Below are positions 16,299-24,516 of a stretch of 40,888 nucleotides of DNA, one piece after another; the stretch's first letter is position 1, and each line of letters begins with the position of its first letter. Source of the stretch: an uncultured Chitinophagaceae bacterium (GTDB lineage Bacteria; Bacteroidota; Bacteroidia; Chitinophagales; Chitinophagaceae); assembly GCA_937919945.1 (NCBI GenBank), contig CALESY010000019.1:1-40888 (forward strand), read 5' to 3'. The notes under the pieces were generated by a model. It did no database searches and was not told the DNA's origin. It saw only the letters and a list, made by a program, of their open reading frames with translations. The position numbers and the translations under genes are program-made.

Positions 16299-17606
16299 TT
16301 GAGAAATAGACTAAAAAAATTTGCATGGCTGCTAGCAGGTAGTTATGATGATTTTTCGTTAGAGAACAGGATGTTTAATATCATTTGTGCTGTAGCATTG
16401 ATAGCACTGTCTGTAGCACTGCCGGTAAATTTTTTACTTGGCTACCCTATTGTTGCACAATTGTTTACAGCCTTCTTGATGACACTGCAGGTGTACCTAT
16501 ATTACCTAGCTAGGTTTAAGAAACGGTTTTATATAAGCCGAATCGTATTTGCCATCATGTCTTATGTATTTCTAAGTGTCAACTACTTTCTGAACTCAGG
16601 CATTGAAGGCCCTACTTTACTAGCTTTCTTCCTCACATATGTTTTTTTAGTCGCTATTTTTTCACGCAACTCTTACTGGATATGGACTGTATTGCATATC
16701 ACTGTTGCATTAGCATTGCTTACAATTGATTATTACTTTCCACAGTGGGTAAGATATTCATATACTGATGAAACGAGCAAATGCATAGATATAACGATCA
16801 CCTATGTGTTGATGCTCTTTTTCTCTTATGTAGCATTAAGTTTTATCAAATCAAATTACGAAACAGAAAAAGCATCATCAACTGAAAAAACAATTGAAAT
16901 TGAAGAACAAAATAAAGTGCTCGCTAAAGTGAATGAAGAGAAGAATAAATTGTTTTCTATCGTATCGCACGATTTGCGTAGCCCGTTAAATACTATTCAA
17001 AGCTATCTGGAATTGTTATCATTTGATATTTTGGAGGAAAAGGAACGTAAAGTAGCTGAAAAAGAATTAGTATCACTTACTAAAAACACGTCTGACTTAT
17101 TATTCAACCTGTTATCTTGGTCGAAAACACAAATGGAAGGTGTTAATGCCAAACTGAAACAACATAATCTGTTCAACATTCTGGCAAGTACCATCAATAC
17201 CCAACACGCTATCGCATCACAAAAAGACATTAGTTTCAGTAATAATATAGACAAAGAAGCCGTAGCAGTATGCGATGAAGATATGCTGCAATTAGTAGTA
17301 CGCAATCTGTTGAATAATGCTATCAAATTCACACCTTCTTTTGGTAAAATAACTATCTATAGCAAACAAGATGCAGAAAGGATAACTATATGCGTAAGCG
17401 ACAGCGGTAAAGGCATACCCGAAGAGCAACAGAAGGAGATTTTTTCGCTGAAAATACAGTCTACCTACGGTACGAATAAAGAAAAGGGTATCGGGCTGGG
17501 GCTGGTACTTTGTAAAGAATACATAGAGCTGCAAAACGGCCGTATCTGGTTTGACAGCAAACCAGATGTACAGACAAATTTCTACCTGTCGTTGCCAGTG
17601 GCATAA
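16299..17606 (+). CDS. Membrane-bound sensor histidine kinase (orphan)
   Basis: A 435-residue kinase. The N-terminal ~185 residues carry about six hydrophobic segments and the motif DFSLENRMFNIIC, common in Bacteroidota kinases with this type of membrane sensor. A coiled coil (about 186-215) leads to the dimerisation domain with phospho-accepting His224 in SHDLRSPL, then the ATPase domain with the N box NLLNNAIKF (336-344), G1 DSGKGIP (368-374) and G2 GIGLGL (397-402). TTG at 16299 is the only start that keeps the conserved N-terminus, as an in-frame stop lies two codons upstream; the next ATG is 16371. No response regulator is adjacent, so the partner is unknown. Confidence 0.9.
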   Translation: MRNRLKKFAWLLAGSYDDFSLENRMFNIICAVALIALSVALPVNFLLGYPIVAQLFTAFLMTLQVYLYYLARFKKRFYISRIVFAIMSYVFLSVNYFLNSGIEGPTLLAFFLTYVFLVAIFSRNSYWIWTVLHITVALALLTIDYYFPQWVRYSYTDETSKCIDITITYVLMLFFSYVALSFIKSNYETEKASSTEKTIEIEEQNKVLAKVNEEKNKLFSIVSHDLRSPLNTIQSYLELLSFDILEEKERKVAEKELVSLTKNTSDLLFNLLSWSKTQMEGVNAKLKQHNLFNILASTINTQHAIASQKDISFSNNIDKEAVAVCDEDMLQLVVRNLLNNAIKFTPSFGKITIYSKQDAERITICVSDSGKGIPEEQQKEIFSLKIQSTYGTNKEKGIGLGLVLCKEYIELQNGRIWFDSKPDVQTNFYLSLPVA

Positions 17607-17675
17607 GCCAAAAGCATTCAAACAACTTATTTAAAAAATATTCCATAAATTACTATGGATTAAAAATGAGATTGT

Positions 17676-19415
17676 ATGCGTATTATATACTTTCTATCAG
17701 TTTCGTTCATCATTTCTGCAAGCACTAAGGCACAGACAAATATGATGGCAACTAATCCTGTTGCTGAGCAGATAATGTTGGGTAGTTATAACCCTGCCAA
17801 CTATGTCGCTACCAATGTCATCACCAATCCTGCCACTATCAGTACAGAAATCAATAGCAGGGTATCAACAGATTCTTTACTGGCTTACTTGCATGGCTTG
17901 CGTAGCTTTCAAAACCGCAATACGGGTAGCGACACTGTATCTGCCACCAAAGGGATAGGTGCGGCGCGCAGATGGGTGCATGACAAGTTTCAGCAATTCA
18001 GCACACAAAATGATAATAGATTAGTAGTGAGTTACTTGCAGTTCGACTTGGACGTATGTGGTATAACTCGCCACCGCAATACGATGGCAATACTACCGGG
18101 AAGCGATACAACCGATAAATCCATCATTGTAATTGAAGCGCATATAGATAGCAGATGTGCCGGATTGTGTGATACCAGTTGTATAGCAGAAGGTATGGAA
18201 GATAATGGTAGCGGCACAGCGCTTGTTATGGAACTGGCAAGGGTAATGAGTAAATACACATTCAAGAATACTATAGTATTTGTAGCTATTACAGGTGAGG
18301 AACAAGGGCTGGTGGGTGCAGAAGCATTTGCCGACTATGCGGTGCAAAAAGGCATAAAAATAAAAGCAGTACTAAATAATGACGTCATTGGCGGCGTGCT
18401 GTGCGGCAAAACATCGTCTCCACCAAGCTGCCCGGGTTTTAACGAAGTGGACAGCACACATGTGCGTCTGTTTTCTTTCGGTGGCTTTAATTCTATGCAC
18501 AAGCAATTGGCACGATATATAAAGCTGGAATACAAAGAAATGTTGCTACCAACTGCAACCATACCAATGGGCATCCACATCATGACAGATGAAGACCGCA
18601 CAGGGCGCGGTGGCGACCATATACCATTTCGCCGCAATGGCTTTGCCGCCATGCGTTTTACATCTGCTAACGAACATGGTAATGCCGATGTAACCGCACC
18701 GGGCTATGACGACAGGCAACATACATCAGGCGATATATTGGGTATTGATACCAATGCTGATACTATTATTGACAGCTTGTTTGTAAACCTTCGGTATCTG
18801 GCACGCAATGCTGTGATAAATGGCAATGCTGCTGCTATGGCTGCACAGGGTGTAAAAACACCAAGCTTTAACTTCACCTACCTGGCCGGGCAAGGCAATA
18901 ACGACATCAGTATAAGTATTACAGACCCTGTTGGTTATAACCAATACCGTGTAGCTGTGCGCAGTACAGGCAACGATTGGGATTCTGTTTATACCTTCAA
19001 TACCAGACTGTGCACTATACCCAATCTACCGCAAGTGAATAATATTGTAAGCGTGGCAGCAGTAGATAATAACGGTATTGAAAGCCTGTTTTCGATAGAG
19101 CAGATGGGCAAGCTATCAATAACAAATACGCAATTGGAAAACAACAATATAGAACTGCTCCAGAATATCCCCAATCCTTTTGATGAAAAGACGATGATAA
19201 GTGTAAAAGTGCAACAGACATTTAGTTACAGAAACGCGCACATCAATATTATCGACCTTCAAGGAAAAACAATCAAGCAATTGCCAATAGTACTGAAACC
19301 GGGCATTAATGAAGTAATATACGAACACGGATATAATGCTACCGGGGTGTATACTTACACACTTGTAATTGACGGTAAACCTATACAAACCAACAGAATG
19401 GTTTTTGCAAACTAA
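17676..19415 (+). CDS. Secreted M28-family metallopeptidase with T9SS sorting domain
   Basis: A zinc aminopeptidase-like enzyme of 579 residues. The signal peptide is about residues 1-19 (ending STKAQ). The catalytic domain carries the expected two-metal ligands: His156/Asp158 in EAHIDSR, Asp176 in MEDNGSG, Glu208-Glu209 in TGEEQGL, Asp236 in NNDVIGG and His315 in GGDHIPF. Three cysteines (161, 165, 169) lie between the first two ligands. A fibronectin-like domain (about 390-480) and a T9SS type A sorting domain follow (IPNPFDEKTM, then IIDLQGKTI, then TGVYTYTLV). It should be exported across both membranes and release amino acids from peptides outside the cell. A hairpin separates it from the convergent T9SS gene. 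Confidence 0.9.
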   Translation: MRIIYFLSVSFIISASTKAQTNMMATNPVAEQIMLGSYNPANYVATNVITNPATISTEINSRVSTDSLLAYLHGLRSFQNRNTGSDTVSATKGIGAARRWVHDKFQQFSTQNDNRLVVSYLQFDLDVCGITRHRNTMAILPGSDTTDKSIIVIEAHIDSRCAGLCDTSCIAEGMEDNGSGTALVMELARVMSKYTFKNTIVFVAITGEEQGLVGAEAFADYAVQKGIKIKAVLNNDVIGGVLCGKTSSPPSCPGFNEVDSTHVRLFSFGGFNSMHKQLARYIKLEYKEMLLPTATIPMGIHIMTDEDRTGRGGDHIPFRRNGFAAMRFTSANEHGNADVTAPGYDDRQHTSGDILGIDTNADTIIDSLFVNLRYLARNAVINGNAAAMAAQGVKTPSFNFTYLAGQGNNDISISITDPVGYNQYRVAVRSTGNDWDSVYTFNTRLCTIPNLPQVNNIVSVAAVDNNGIESLFSIEQMGKLSITNTQLENNNIELLQNIPNPFDEKTMISVKVQQTFSYRNAHINIIDLQGKTIKQLPIVLKPGINEVIYEHGYNATGVYTYTLVIDGKPIQTNRMVFAN

Positions 19416-19417
19416 AA

Positions 19418-19445
19418 AAAGGAGATTAGTTGCCTAATCTCCTTT
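19418..19445. terminator. Bidirectional terminator hairpin
   Basis: A 12-bp perfect stem (19418-19429 and 19434-19445) with a TTGC loop lies 3 nt after the M28 stop and 24 nt from the convergent gene's stop at 19469. A-rich and T-rich flanks serve both directions. Confidence 0.8.
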
Positions 19446-19468
19446 CTAAATATTTATTAACGAGCAGA

Positions 19469-21337
19469 TTATTTAGCTACAGTCAATTTGATGGTTTTTT
19501 GAGCATCGTTAGTTACTACATTGATGAAGTACATACCTGCAGTAACATTCATCAGGTTAACAGGATATGTTTGAGAACCCACTGTTTTACCAGTATAGAT
19601 ATCCTGTACTTTACGACCTGTCATATCTACTAAAGAAATTTGCACATCTGCATTTTCTTTAAGAGAAATATTAACATAAGCATTAGTAGTAGCAGGGTTA
19701 GGATACACCGTAGCAGCCTGTATAGTTGTTTCTACATTTGCAACAGACACTGTAAAATCATAAAATGTGTTATTAGGGTCGAAGTTTGTCCATTTAGACA
19801 TCCAGTTGTCGCCAGAGCAGCCAAACGCACCTACATAATTAGTTTTAGTAAAGAACGCGTCGCTTGTTTTTGACGATGTAAAGTTAGGAACAACTGTAGG
19901 TGCATTATAGTTTACAAATAAAGCCGAAGTATCTGTATTGATAGCTTTTGAGCAATCAAAAGGATATACGTTGCCAGGGAAAGTACCTGTAGGAATATAG
20001 CTAGGTAACGCTCTGCTATTGTAAACAATTGGTGATGCACTCTTTGGGAAGAAGTTAGGATTAGTCAGAGAAAACGGATTTTGCAACTGTACTGAAGTAG
20101 TGAATGAAGCATACTGGAAATTGCGAGATGCAGGGTCTTGTATGTAAGAGAACGGACCAGTATACGGGCTAAAGTTTGTATTATTTATAGTCGCTGAGTC
20201 CGCATTAGTACAAGTTGGTGTCAATGAACGAGCACCATTTATTACAAAAACAACATTTCTGTTAGGAGCACCGGGAGGTGTACATATTGTTGATGTACCT
20301 GCAATGATATTTGATTTGAATTCCATCAAACCGCTACCTATGTTGGCAGTAGTAGAACCAAATGAAGATGAAGACTCATCTAATAACAACCCAGTAGCAT
20401 ATCCAGCAATAACAGTATTCATAACGCTTAAAGCACTACCACGGCGGATGTGAACACCAGCAGTGTGTTGAGCAACGTCGAAAGCAGTAGAAGTAGGTGT
20501 AACAGCTGGGCCTATCAAAGTACCATTTGACATAACCGCTTTAGTTGCTTTAGTATTGTCAGTTTTACCATCAACAGTACCTGCCAGGTAGCTATCAGTT
20601 TCTATACCTTTAGAACCACTGATATCCGCTACATTAGGATCTTTTTGACCAACAAAGAACTGTACTTTACCAGACCAGCCATTATCGCTATCAAAATCAT
20701 CATCTACGTGACCAACAGAAATCAGGTATTTAGCATCAACTGTACCACCAAACCACTCAAAACCATCATCACCACCACTGGTAACCTGTATGTGATCTAT
20801 CTGTGTGCCACTACCTACACCACACAACGTAAGGCTGTTCACTTCATTGTTTGGTGAGAATGCGATACCACCAAATTCGATACGAACATAAGACAATTTA
20901 CCACTGTTATCTGCAGGGTCTGTGCCACCATAAAAAGAACGTGGACCACCTTCAACCTGACCTTCGCCTGCTGTCCAGTTTACAGGAGCTTTACCACATA
21001 TAATAACACCACCCCAGTCGCCATAAGAACGGCTACCTTGTTCTTCGTTTGAAGTAAATATGATAGGGAAGTCTGCAGTACCATTTGCCATGATTTTTGC
21101 ACCGCGTTCTATTATCAATGCACCTTTAGTAGCTTTATCGCCACGGATAATTGTACCCTCCTGAATAGTAAGTGTCGCGCCACTCGTTACATACACATAC
21201 CCTTTTAAAAGGTATTGCTTGTCATTTGTCCATGTAGTGTTAGATGTAATTTCACCTTGTACGTTAACAGTCTGGTATGCATAGGTGTGTACCGTAACTG
21301 CCAATAAGAGAATAGCTAAGAAGAAAAGTTTTTTCAT
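19469..21337 (-). CDS. T9SS type A cargo with right-handed beta-helix-like repeats
   Basis: A 622-residue secreted protein. The signal peptide (1-20, MKKLFFLAILLLAVTVHTYA) precedes a region of beta-helix-like repeats: GYVYVTSGATLTIQEGTIIRG, IERGAKIMANG, GGVIICGKAPVNW, YVRIEFGG, IDHIQVTSGGDDGFEWFGG. Acidic turns (HVDDDFDSDNGWSG) may bind calcium. The C-terminus is a T9SS type A sorting domain (VYPNPATTNAYV, then LVDMTGRKV, then TAGMYFINVV). Proteins of this kind often sit next to a TonB-dependent receptor in Bacteroidota, as here (receptor gene 98 nt upstream, same strand). The upstream gap holds a hairpin and an array of 11-bp repeats, so it may have its own promoter. Ligand capture for the receptor is inference. 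Confidence 0.82.
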   Translation of the reverse strand: MKKLFFLAILLLAVTVHTYAYQTVNVQGEITSNTTWTNDKQYLLKGYVYVTSGATLTIQEGTIIRGDKATKGALIIERGAKIMANGTADFPIIFTSNEEQGSRSYGDWGGVIICGKAPVNWTAGEGQVEGGPRSFYGGTDPADNSGKLSYVRIEFGGIAFSPNNEVNSLTLCGVGSGTQIDHIQVTSGGDDGFEWFGGTVDAKYLISVGHVDDDFDSDNGWSGKVQFFVGQKDPNVADISGSKGIETDSYLAGTVDGKTDNTKATKAVMSNGTLIGPAVTPTSTAFDVAQHTAGVHIRRGSALSVMNTVIAGYATGLLLDESSSSFGSTTANIGSGLMEFKSNIIAGTSTICTPPGAPNRNVVFVINGARSLTPTCTNADSATINNTNFSPYTGPFSYIQDPASRNFQYASFTTSVQLQNPFSLTNPNFFPKSASPIVYNSRALPSYIPTGTFPGNVYPFDCSKAINTDTSALFVNYNAPTVVPNFTSSKTSDAFFTKTNYVGAFGCSGDNWMSKWTNFDPNNTFYDFTVSVANVETTIQAATVYPNPATTNAYVNISLKENADVQISLVDMTGRKVQDIYTGKTVGSQTYPVNLMNVTAGMYFINVVTNDAQKTIKLTVAK

Positions 21338-21354
21338 ATCGTATGATTTGATTG

Positions 21355-21362
21355 CGAAAGTA
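21355..21362 (-). promoter_or_regulatory. Weak -7-like element of the T9SS beta-helix gene
   Basis: On the minus strand this reads TACTTTCG, one mismatch from TAnnTTTG. It lies 17 nt before the ATG at 21337. The receptor gene has TACTTTTG at nearly the same distance from its own ATG, which makes the weaker match more believable. Confidence 0.35.
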
Positions 21363-21371
21363 GGCTTGAAA

Positions 21372-21433
21372 TATTAACCCCAGATTAGCGTAGTGTTAAT
21401 CTGGGGTTACTTGTATATTAAGGAATTGTAAAC
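21372..21433 (-). promoter_or_regulatory. Array of six 11-bp direct repeats (Pho-box-like)
   Basis: Plus-strand heptamers TATTAAC, GATTAGC, TGTTAAT, GGTTACT, TATTAAG and TGTAAAC start at 21372, 21383, 21394, 21405, 21416 and 21427, exactly 11 nt apart. In the gene's direction they read as variants of TTAACA. Five of six share TTA at the same place. The grid is in register with the array before the receptor gene: in both, one unit starts 31 nt beyond the -7 element. Part of the array lies inside the hairpin 21375-21409. Confidence 0.45.
21375..21409. terminator. Intergenic hairpin after the TonB receptor gene
   Basis: A 13-bp perfect stem (21375-21387 with 21397-21409), partly extended inward by wobble pairs, lies between the receptor stop (21436) and the next start (21337). 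No long T-tract follows on the minus strand, so it may be a weak terminator or a processing site that uncouples the two genes. Confidence 0.5.
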
Positions 21434-21435
21434 GA

Positions 21436-24300
21436 CTAGAAGCGCACTTTGATACCCATCGTATAGTACCTACCCATCCTGAACACGTTAATAGGCCTAT
21501 CATTAACAGATGCATCCATGATGTTATCGTGGTTTTTGACCTTATTATCAAAATTAGTATCCTGAAATTGCCTTGTGTATGAGTTCAGCAAGTTTTGCAC
21601 ACCGAACGTAAACGTATAATGTTTGAAGAAACGTTTCGACACTACAAGATCTAAAGAGTGAAATGGCAGCTCCCATACATTACCCGTTTGGTTTTTTGTT
21701 TGGCCTAAAACAAATATTCTCGGTCCGTAAACGTTATAAACCAATGTTGCTTGTAAACTAAGACTATCATTTTGATAGTAAAGCCCACCATTATACATAT
21801 ACGGCGATTGTCCTTGCAGTGGTGTTACATCCGTTTGTGCTGTTTCTATAGGCACAACTTCGCTTTTCATAAATGCCGCATTACCCACGAAGTTGAAATT
21901 TTTGAAGAAATTGGCATTCAACCACTTATCAGCAAAGTCAAGGTTTTTACGTACATCAAATTCCACACCGTAAGTATAACCGCTCTTGTAGTTGGCAAAA
22001 GTATATTCACGAGCATCACCTGTAGGTACAGATATTACCTGCTGTATCGGGTTTTTGATGTCTTTATAGAAAACACCAGCCTGTATCATTTCTCCGGTAG
22101 ACGGATACCACTCCCAACGTGCATCTATGTTATGAATTTCGGCCACATCCAGTGTATCACCTTTAGGATTAACAATTGAAGGGAACATAGCACCTTTCAC
22201 ACCCCAACGATTTTCCATATCGTAAAAGTAAAAAGGAGAATTTTCTCTAAACTCCGGCCTATTCAATGTCATGCCATAAGCCACACGTACTAAACTCTTA
22301 TCTGTGATATTATAGCTGGCATTAACTGAAGGCAATAAATACTTGGTGATAATCTGTGGTGTTTGTGCCACCTGATTCAAAGATGCTGTCAGTTTATAGT
22401 CATTATACTCATAACGCGCACCACCATAAACACTTACTCGGTTTCCGACAGGTAACTTCAATGCTATAAAACCAGCTATCAACATATTCGAAGCATCGTA
22501 CTTATCGTAATCATTTGTTGCTTCTTCAATCCTGAATTGGTTTTGACCACCTAAGTTTTCTTCAGCAAATATCTGGTTGATTGGCAATCTTTTTAACCTT
22601 CCTGCATTAGGATTTCCAGCAGTCCTAAGGGTATAGCCAAATTGCCTCATGCTATAGCTGCGCTGTTTATATTCGATATAGTTACCTGCAGATGCTTCAA
22701 ATTTATAATTTCCGACACGAAGATTTTGCATACTATACTGGTGACTGAAACTATAAACATTCTCATTTAATCTTGCAAAAATTCTACCACCGCCGTTATT
22801 GATATCAGGAGTTCCGGCAGGTACCGGTGCACTGTAAGAAGAATCTTCATCTTCTTTAGCTTTTACATACCTTATACGTCTCAGGTCAGGTTGATTTTTA
22901 AACAAATTGGTAAAACCCATTGCCCAAGTATACTTTCTATTATCATCTCTGCTTTTATGTGTACCTATAAGCTGTGAACTGTATATTGCACGACTTTCAT
23001 ACTCCATTATATAGTTTCTTTCATTCGGGTATTCATTGACAGTATCAGTTTCATTATTGAGATTGTTCCTTACTGTAACTGCAGCTCTTCCTACCTGATT
23101 ATATAAATTTTTGAATTCAATCTTATTATTTCCCCAACCTACTGCAAGGTTTTCTAACAAAGCAACACTCCTGTTATTTACTGACAATGTATCGCGATAA
23201 AGATTCATAAAAGTAGTAGAATCCCAGTCGTAACGGTCAACAGTGAAGTTAGTAGATGTGTTACTGTAATTCACAGCAAACGTATTACCAATACGCAGCG
23301 ATTTAATATTGAATACATTCGAGGCAGATGCATTGAAGCGCATATCGGGCGACAATGTCTTTTGTTTTATAATCCAACCTTCATTTGAGAAAGACTTTGT
23401 GATATTAGCTATATCGGGATTAGATTTTTTAATGTTTTCTGACGGCAAACCCTGTGGCAAAGACCTTTTACCATCATCAAAACCTAACCAATCAGTCTTT
23501 GAAGGTTCGTTATAATTGAAGTTTGTACCTGTAGAATATTGTCTAGAAGACACAGACAAACCAGCTGTATATGTATTCCTGTCCGGGATAGAACTTGTGT
23601 ACAATTTCACCATACCACCTGCAAAATCGCCAGGCAATTCAGGTGCCGGGGTTTTATAGACCATAATCCTGTCTATCTGTCCGCTTGGTATTACGTCAAA
23701 AGAGAAAGATTTTTTATCTACCTCGCTACTTGGAGCAGCCGCATCGTTTAGCCATACGTTGTTGTACCTATCGTTAAGGCCACGTACCATAATGAAACGG
23801 TCATCATTGATAGTAACACCCGGCACACGCCTTACAACGTCTGCCGCATTTCTATCCATAGTTTTTTGTATTTGCTGAGAGCTGATACCACTTACTATGG
23901 TATTACTCTTGCGTATTTCCATCAATACAGCGTTTTCTGTATTGGTTATTTTGTTGGTTTTAACGGTAACTTCTGTCAGGTTTTTACCCTCTTCTTTCAG
24001 GATTACTGCTACCTCAACATCTTTACCCTTACTGATTGTTACGGTGCGAAGTGTTTTCTTAAACGTAACCATTGACACAACTAATTCATAGGTTCCATCC
24101 TCAACGCCGTTTATTTCAAACCTACCGTCAACATCCGTTTGTGCGCCTTTTTGTGCCTCTTTCAGTACAACTATAGCACCTGCAAGGGGTTCATTTTTCT
24201 CATCAGTAACAATACCAGTGATTTTTGCGGCATAACTTGTAAATGAGGAAAACAATAAAATTAACACTACAGATACAGTAGTAAATACTTTAATATGCAT
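21436..24300 (-). CDS. TonB-dependent outer-membrane receptor
   Basis: A 954-residue outer-membrane active-transport receptor. The signal peptide is about 1-24 (ending SYAAK). A carboxypeptidase-regulatory-like domain (about 25-110; ITGIVTDEKNEPLAGAIVVL) is followed by a plug domain (about 125-250; RVPGVTINDDRFIMVRGLNDR, GQIDRIMVYKTP, GDFAGGMVKLYT) and a long beta barrel ending in the typical C-terminal Phe (YTMGIKVRF). There is no SusD partner; the neighbour is a T9SS beta-helix-like protein, so this is not a classical glycan-uptake pair. Upstream lie a perfect -7 element (24319-24326) and five 11-bp direct repeats, so control by an OmpR/PhoB-type regulator is likely. The substrate is unknown; phosphate-linked uptake is inference from the repeats. 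Confidence 0.92.
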   Translation of the reverse strand: MHIKVFTTVSVVLILLFSSFTSYAAKITGIVTDEKNEPLAGAIVVLKEAQKGAQTDVDGRFEINGVEDGTYELVVSMVTFKKTLRTVTISKGKDVEVAVILKEEGKNLTEVTVKTNKITNTENAVLMEIRKSNTIVSGISSQQIQKTMDRNAADVVRRVPGVTINDDRFIMVRGLNDRYNNVWLNDAAAPSSEVDKKSFSFDVIPSGQIDRIMVYKTPAPELPGDFAGGMVKLYTSSIPDRNTYTAGLSVSSRQYSTGTNFNYNEPSKTDWLGFDDGKRSLPQGLPSENIKKSNPDIANITKSFSNEGWIIKQKTLSPDMRFNASASNVFNIKSLRIGNTFAVNYSNTSTNFTVDRYDWDSTTFMNLYRDTLSVNNRSVALLENLAVGWGNNKIEFKNLYNQVGRAAVTVRNNLNNETDTVNEYPNERNYIMEYESRAIYSSQLIGTHKSRDDNRKYTWAMGFTNLFKNQPDLRRIRYVKAKEDEDSSYSAPVPAGTPDINNGGGRIFARLNENVYSFSHQYSMQNLRVGNYKFEASAGNYIEYKQRSYSMRQFGYTLRTAGNPNAGRLKRLPINQIFAEENLGGQNQFRIEEATNDYDKYDASNMLIAGFIALKLPVGNRVSVYGGARYEYNDYKLTASLNQVAQTPQIITKYLLPSVNASYNITDKSLVRVAYGMTLNRPEFRENSPFYFYDMENRWGVKGAMFPSIVNPKGDTLDVAEIHNIDARWEWYPSTGEMIQAGVFYKDIKNPIQQVISVPTGDAREYTFANYKSGYTYGVEFDVRKNLDFADKWLNANFFKNFNFVGNAAFMKSEVVPIETAQTDVTPLQGQSPYMYNGGLYYQNDSLSLQATLVYNVYGPRIFVLGQTKNQTGNVWELPFHSLDLVVSKRFFKHYTFTFGVQNLLNSYTRQFQDTNFDNKVKNHDNIMDASVNDRPINVFRMGRYYTMGIKVRF

Positions 24301-24318
24301 ACATTTTAATTAATGCCG

Positions 24319-24326
24319 CAAAAGTA
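24319..24326 (-). promoter_or_regulatory. Candidate -7 element of the TonB receptor gene
   Basis: TACTTTTG on the minus strand matches TAnnTTTG exactly and lies 18 nt before the ATG. No TTG -33 element is visible at normal spacing; instead a repeat array starts 31 nt upstream. This fits an activator-dependent promoter. Confidence 0.5.
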
Positions 24327-24355
24327 GTTTTGATGTTTTGCATATACGTTTCGTC

Positions 24356-24408
24356 AATGTTAAGTCTGTGTTTGCTAAATATTAACTTAATGTTACGCGA
24401 ATGTTACC
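24356..24408 (-). promoter_or_regulatory. Array of five 11-bp direct repeats (Pho-box-like operator)
   Basis: Plus-strand heptamers TGTTAAG, TGTTTGC, TATTAAC, TGTTACG and TGTTACC start at 24358, 24369, 24380, 24391 and 24402, exactly 11 nt apart with 4-nt spacers. In the direction of the receptor gene they read CTTAACA, GCAAACA, GTTAATA, CGTAACA and GGTAACA. PhoB of E. coli and PhoP of Bacillus subtilis bind direct repeats of the same 11-bp period, and the Bacillus core is TTAACA-like. Weaker matches continue the grid towards the -7 element (CGTTT at 24347, TTTTG at 24336). Confidence 0.6.
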
Positions 24409-24516
24409 TGCCTCATAGTCAGGTTTGATAACAATGGCGAAATGTCTTGGTAAGGTAATATTCCGATTGTGCCAGACACTTTAACACCATTTTCAGGTTA
24501 TCAACGTTATTATTGT

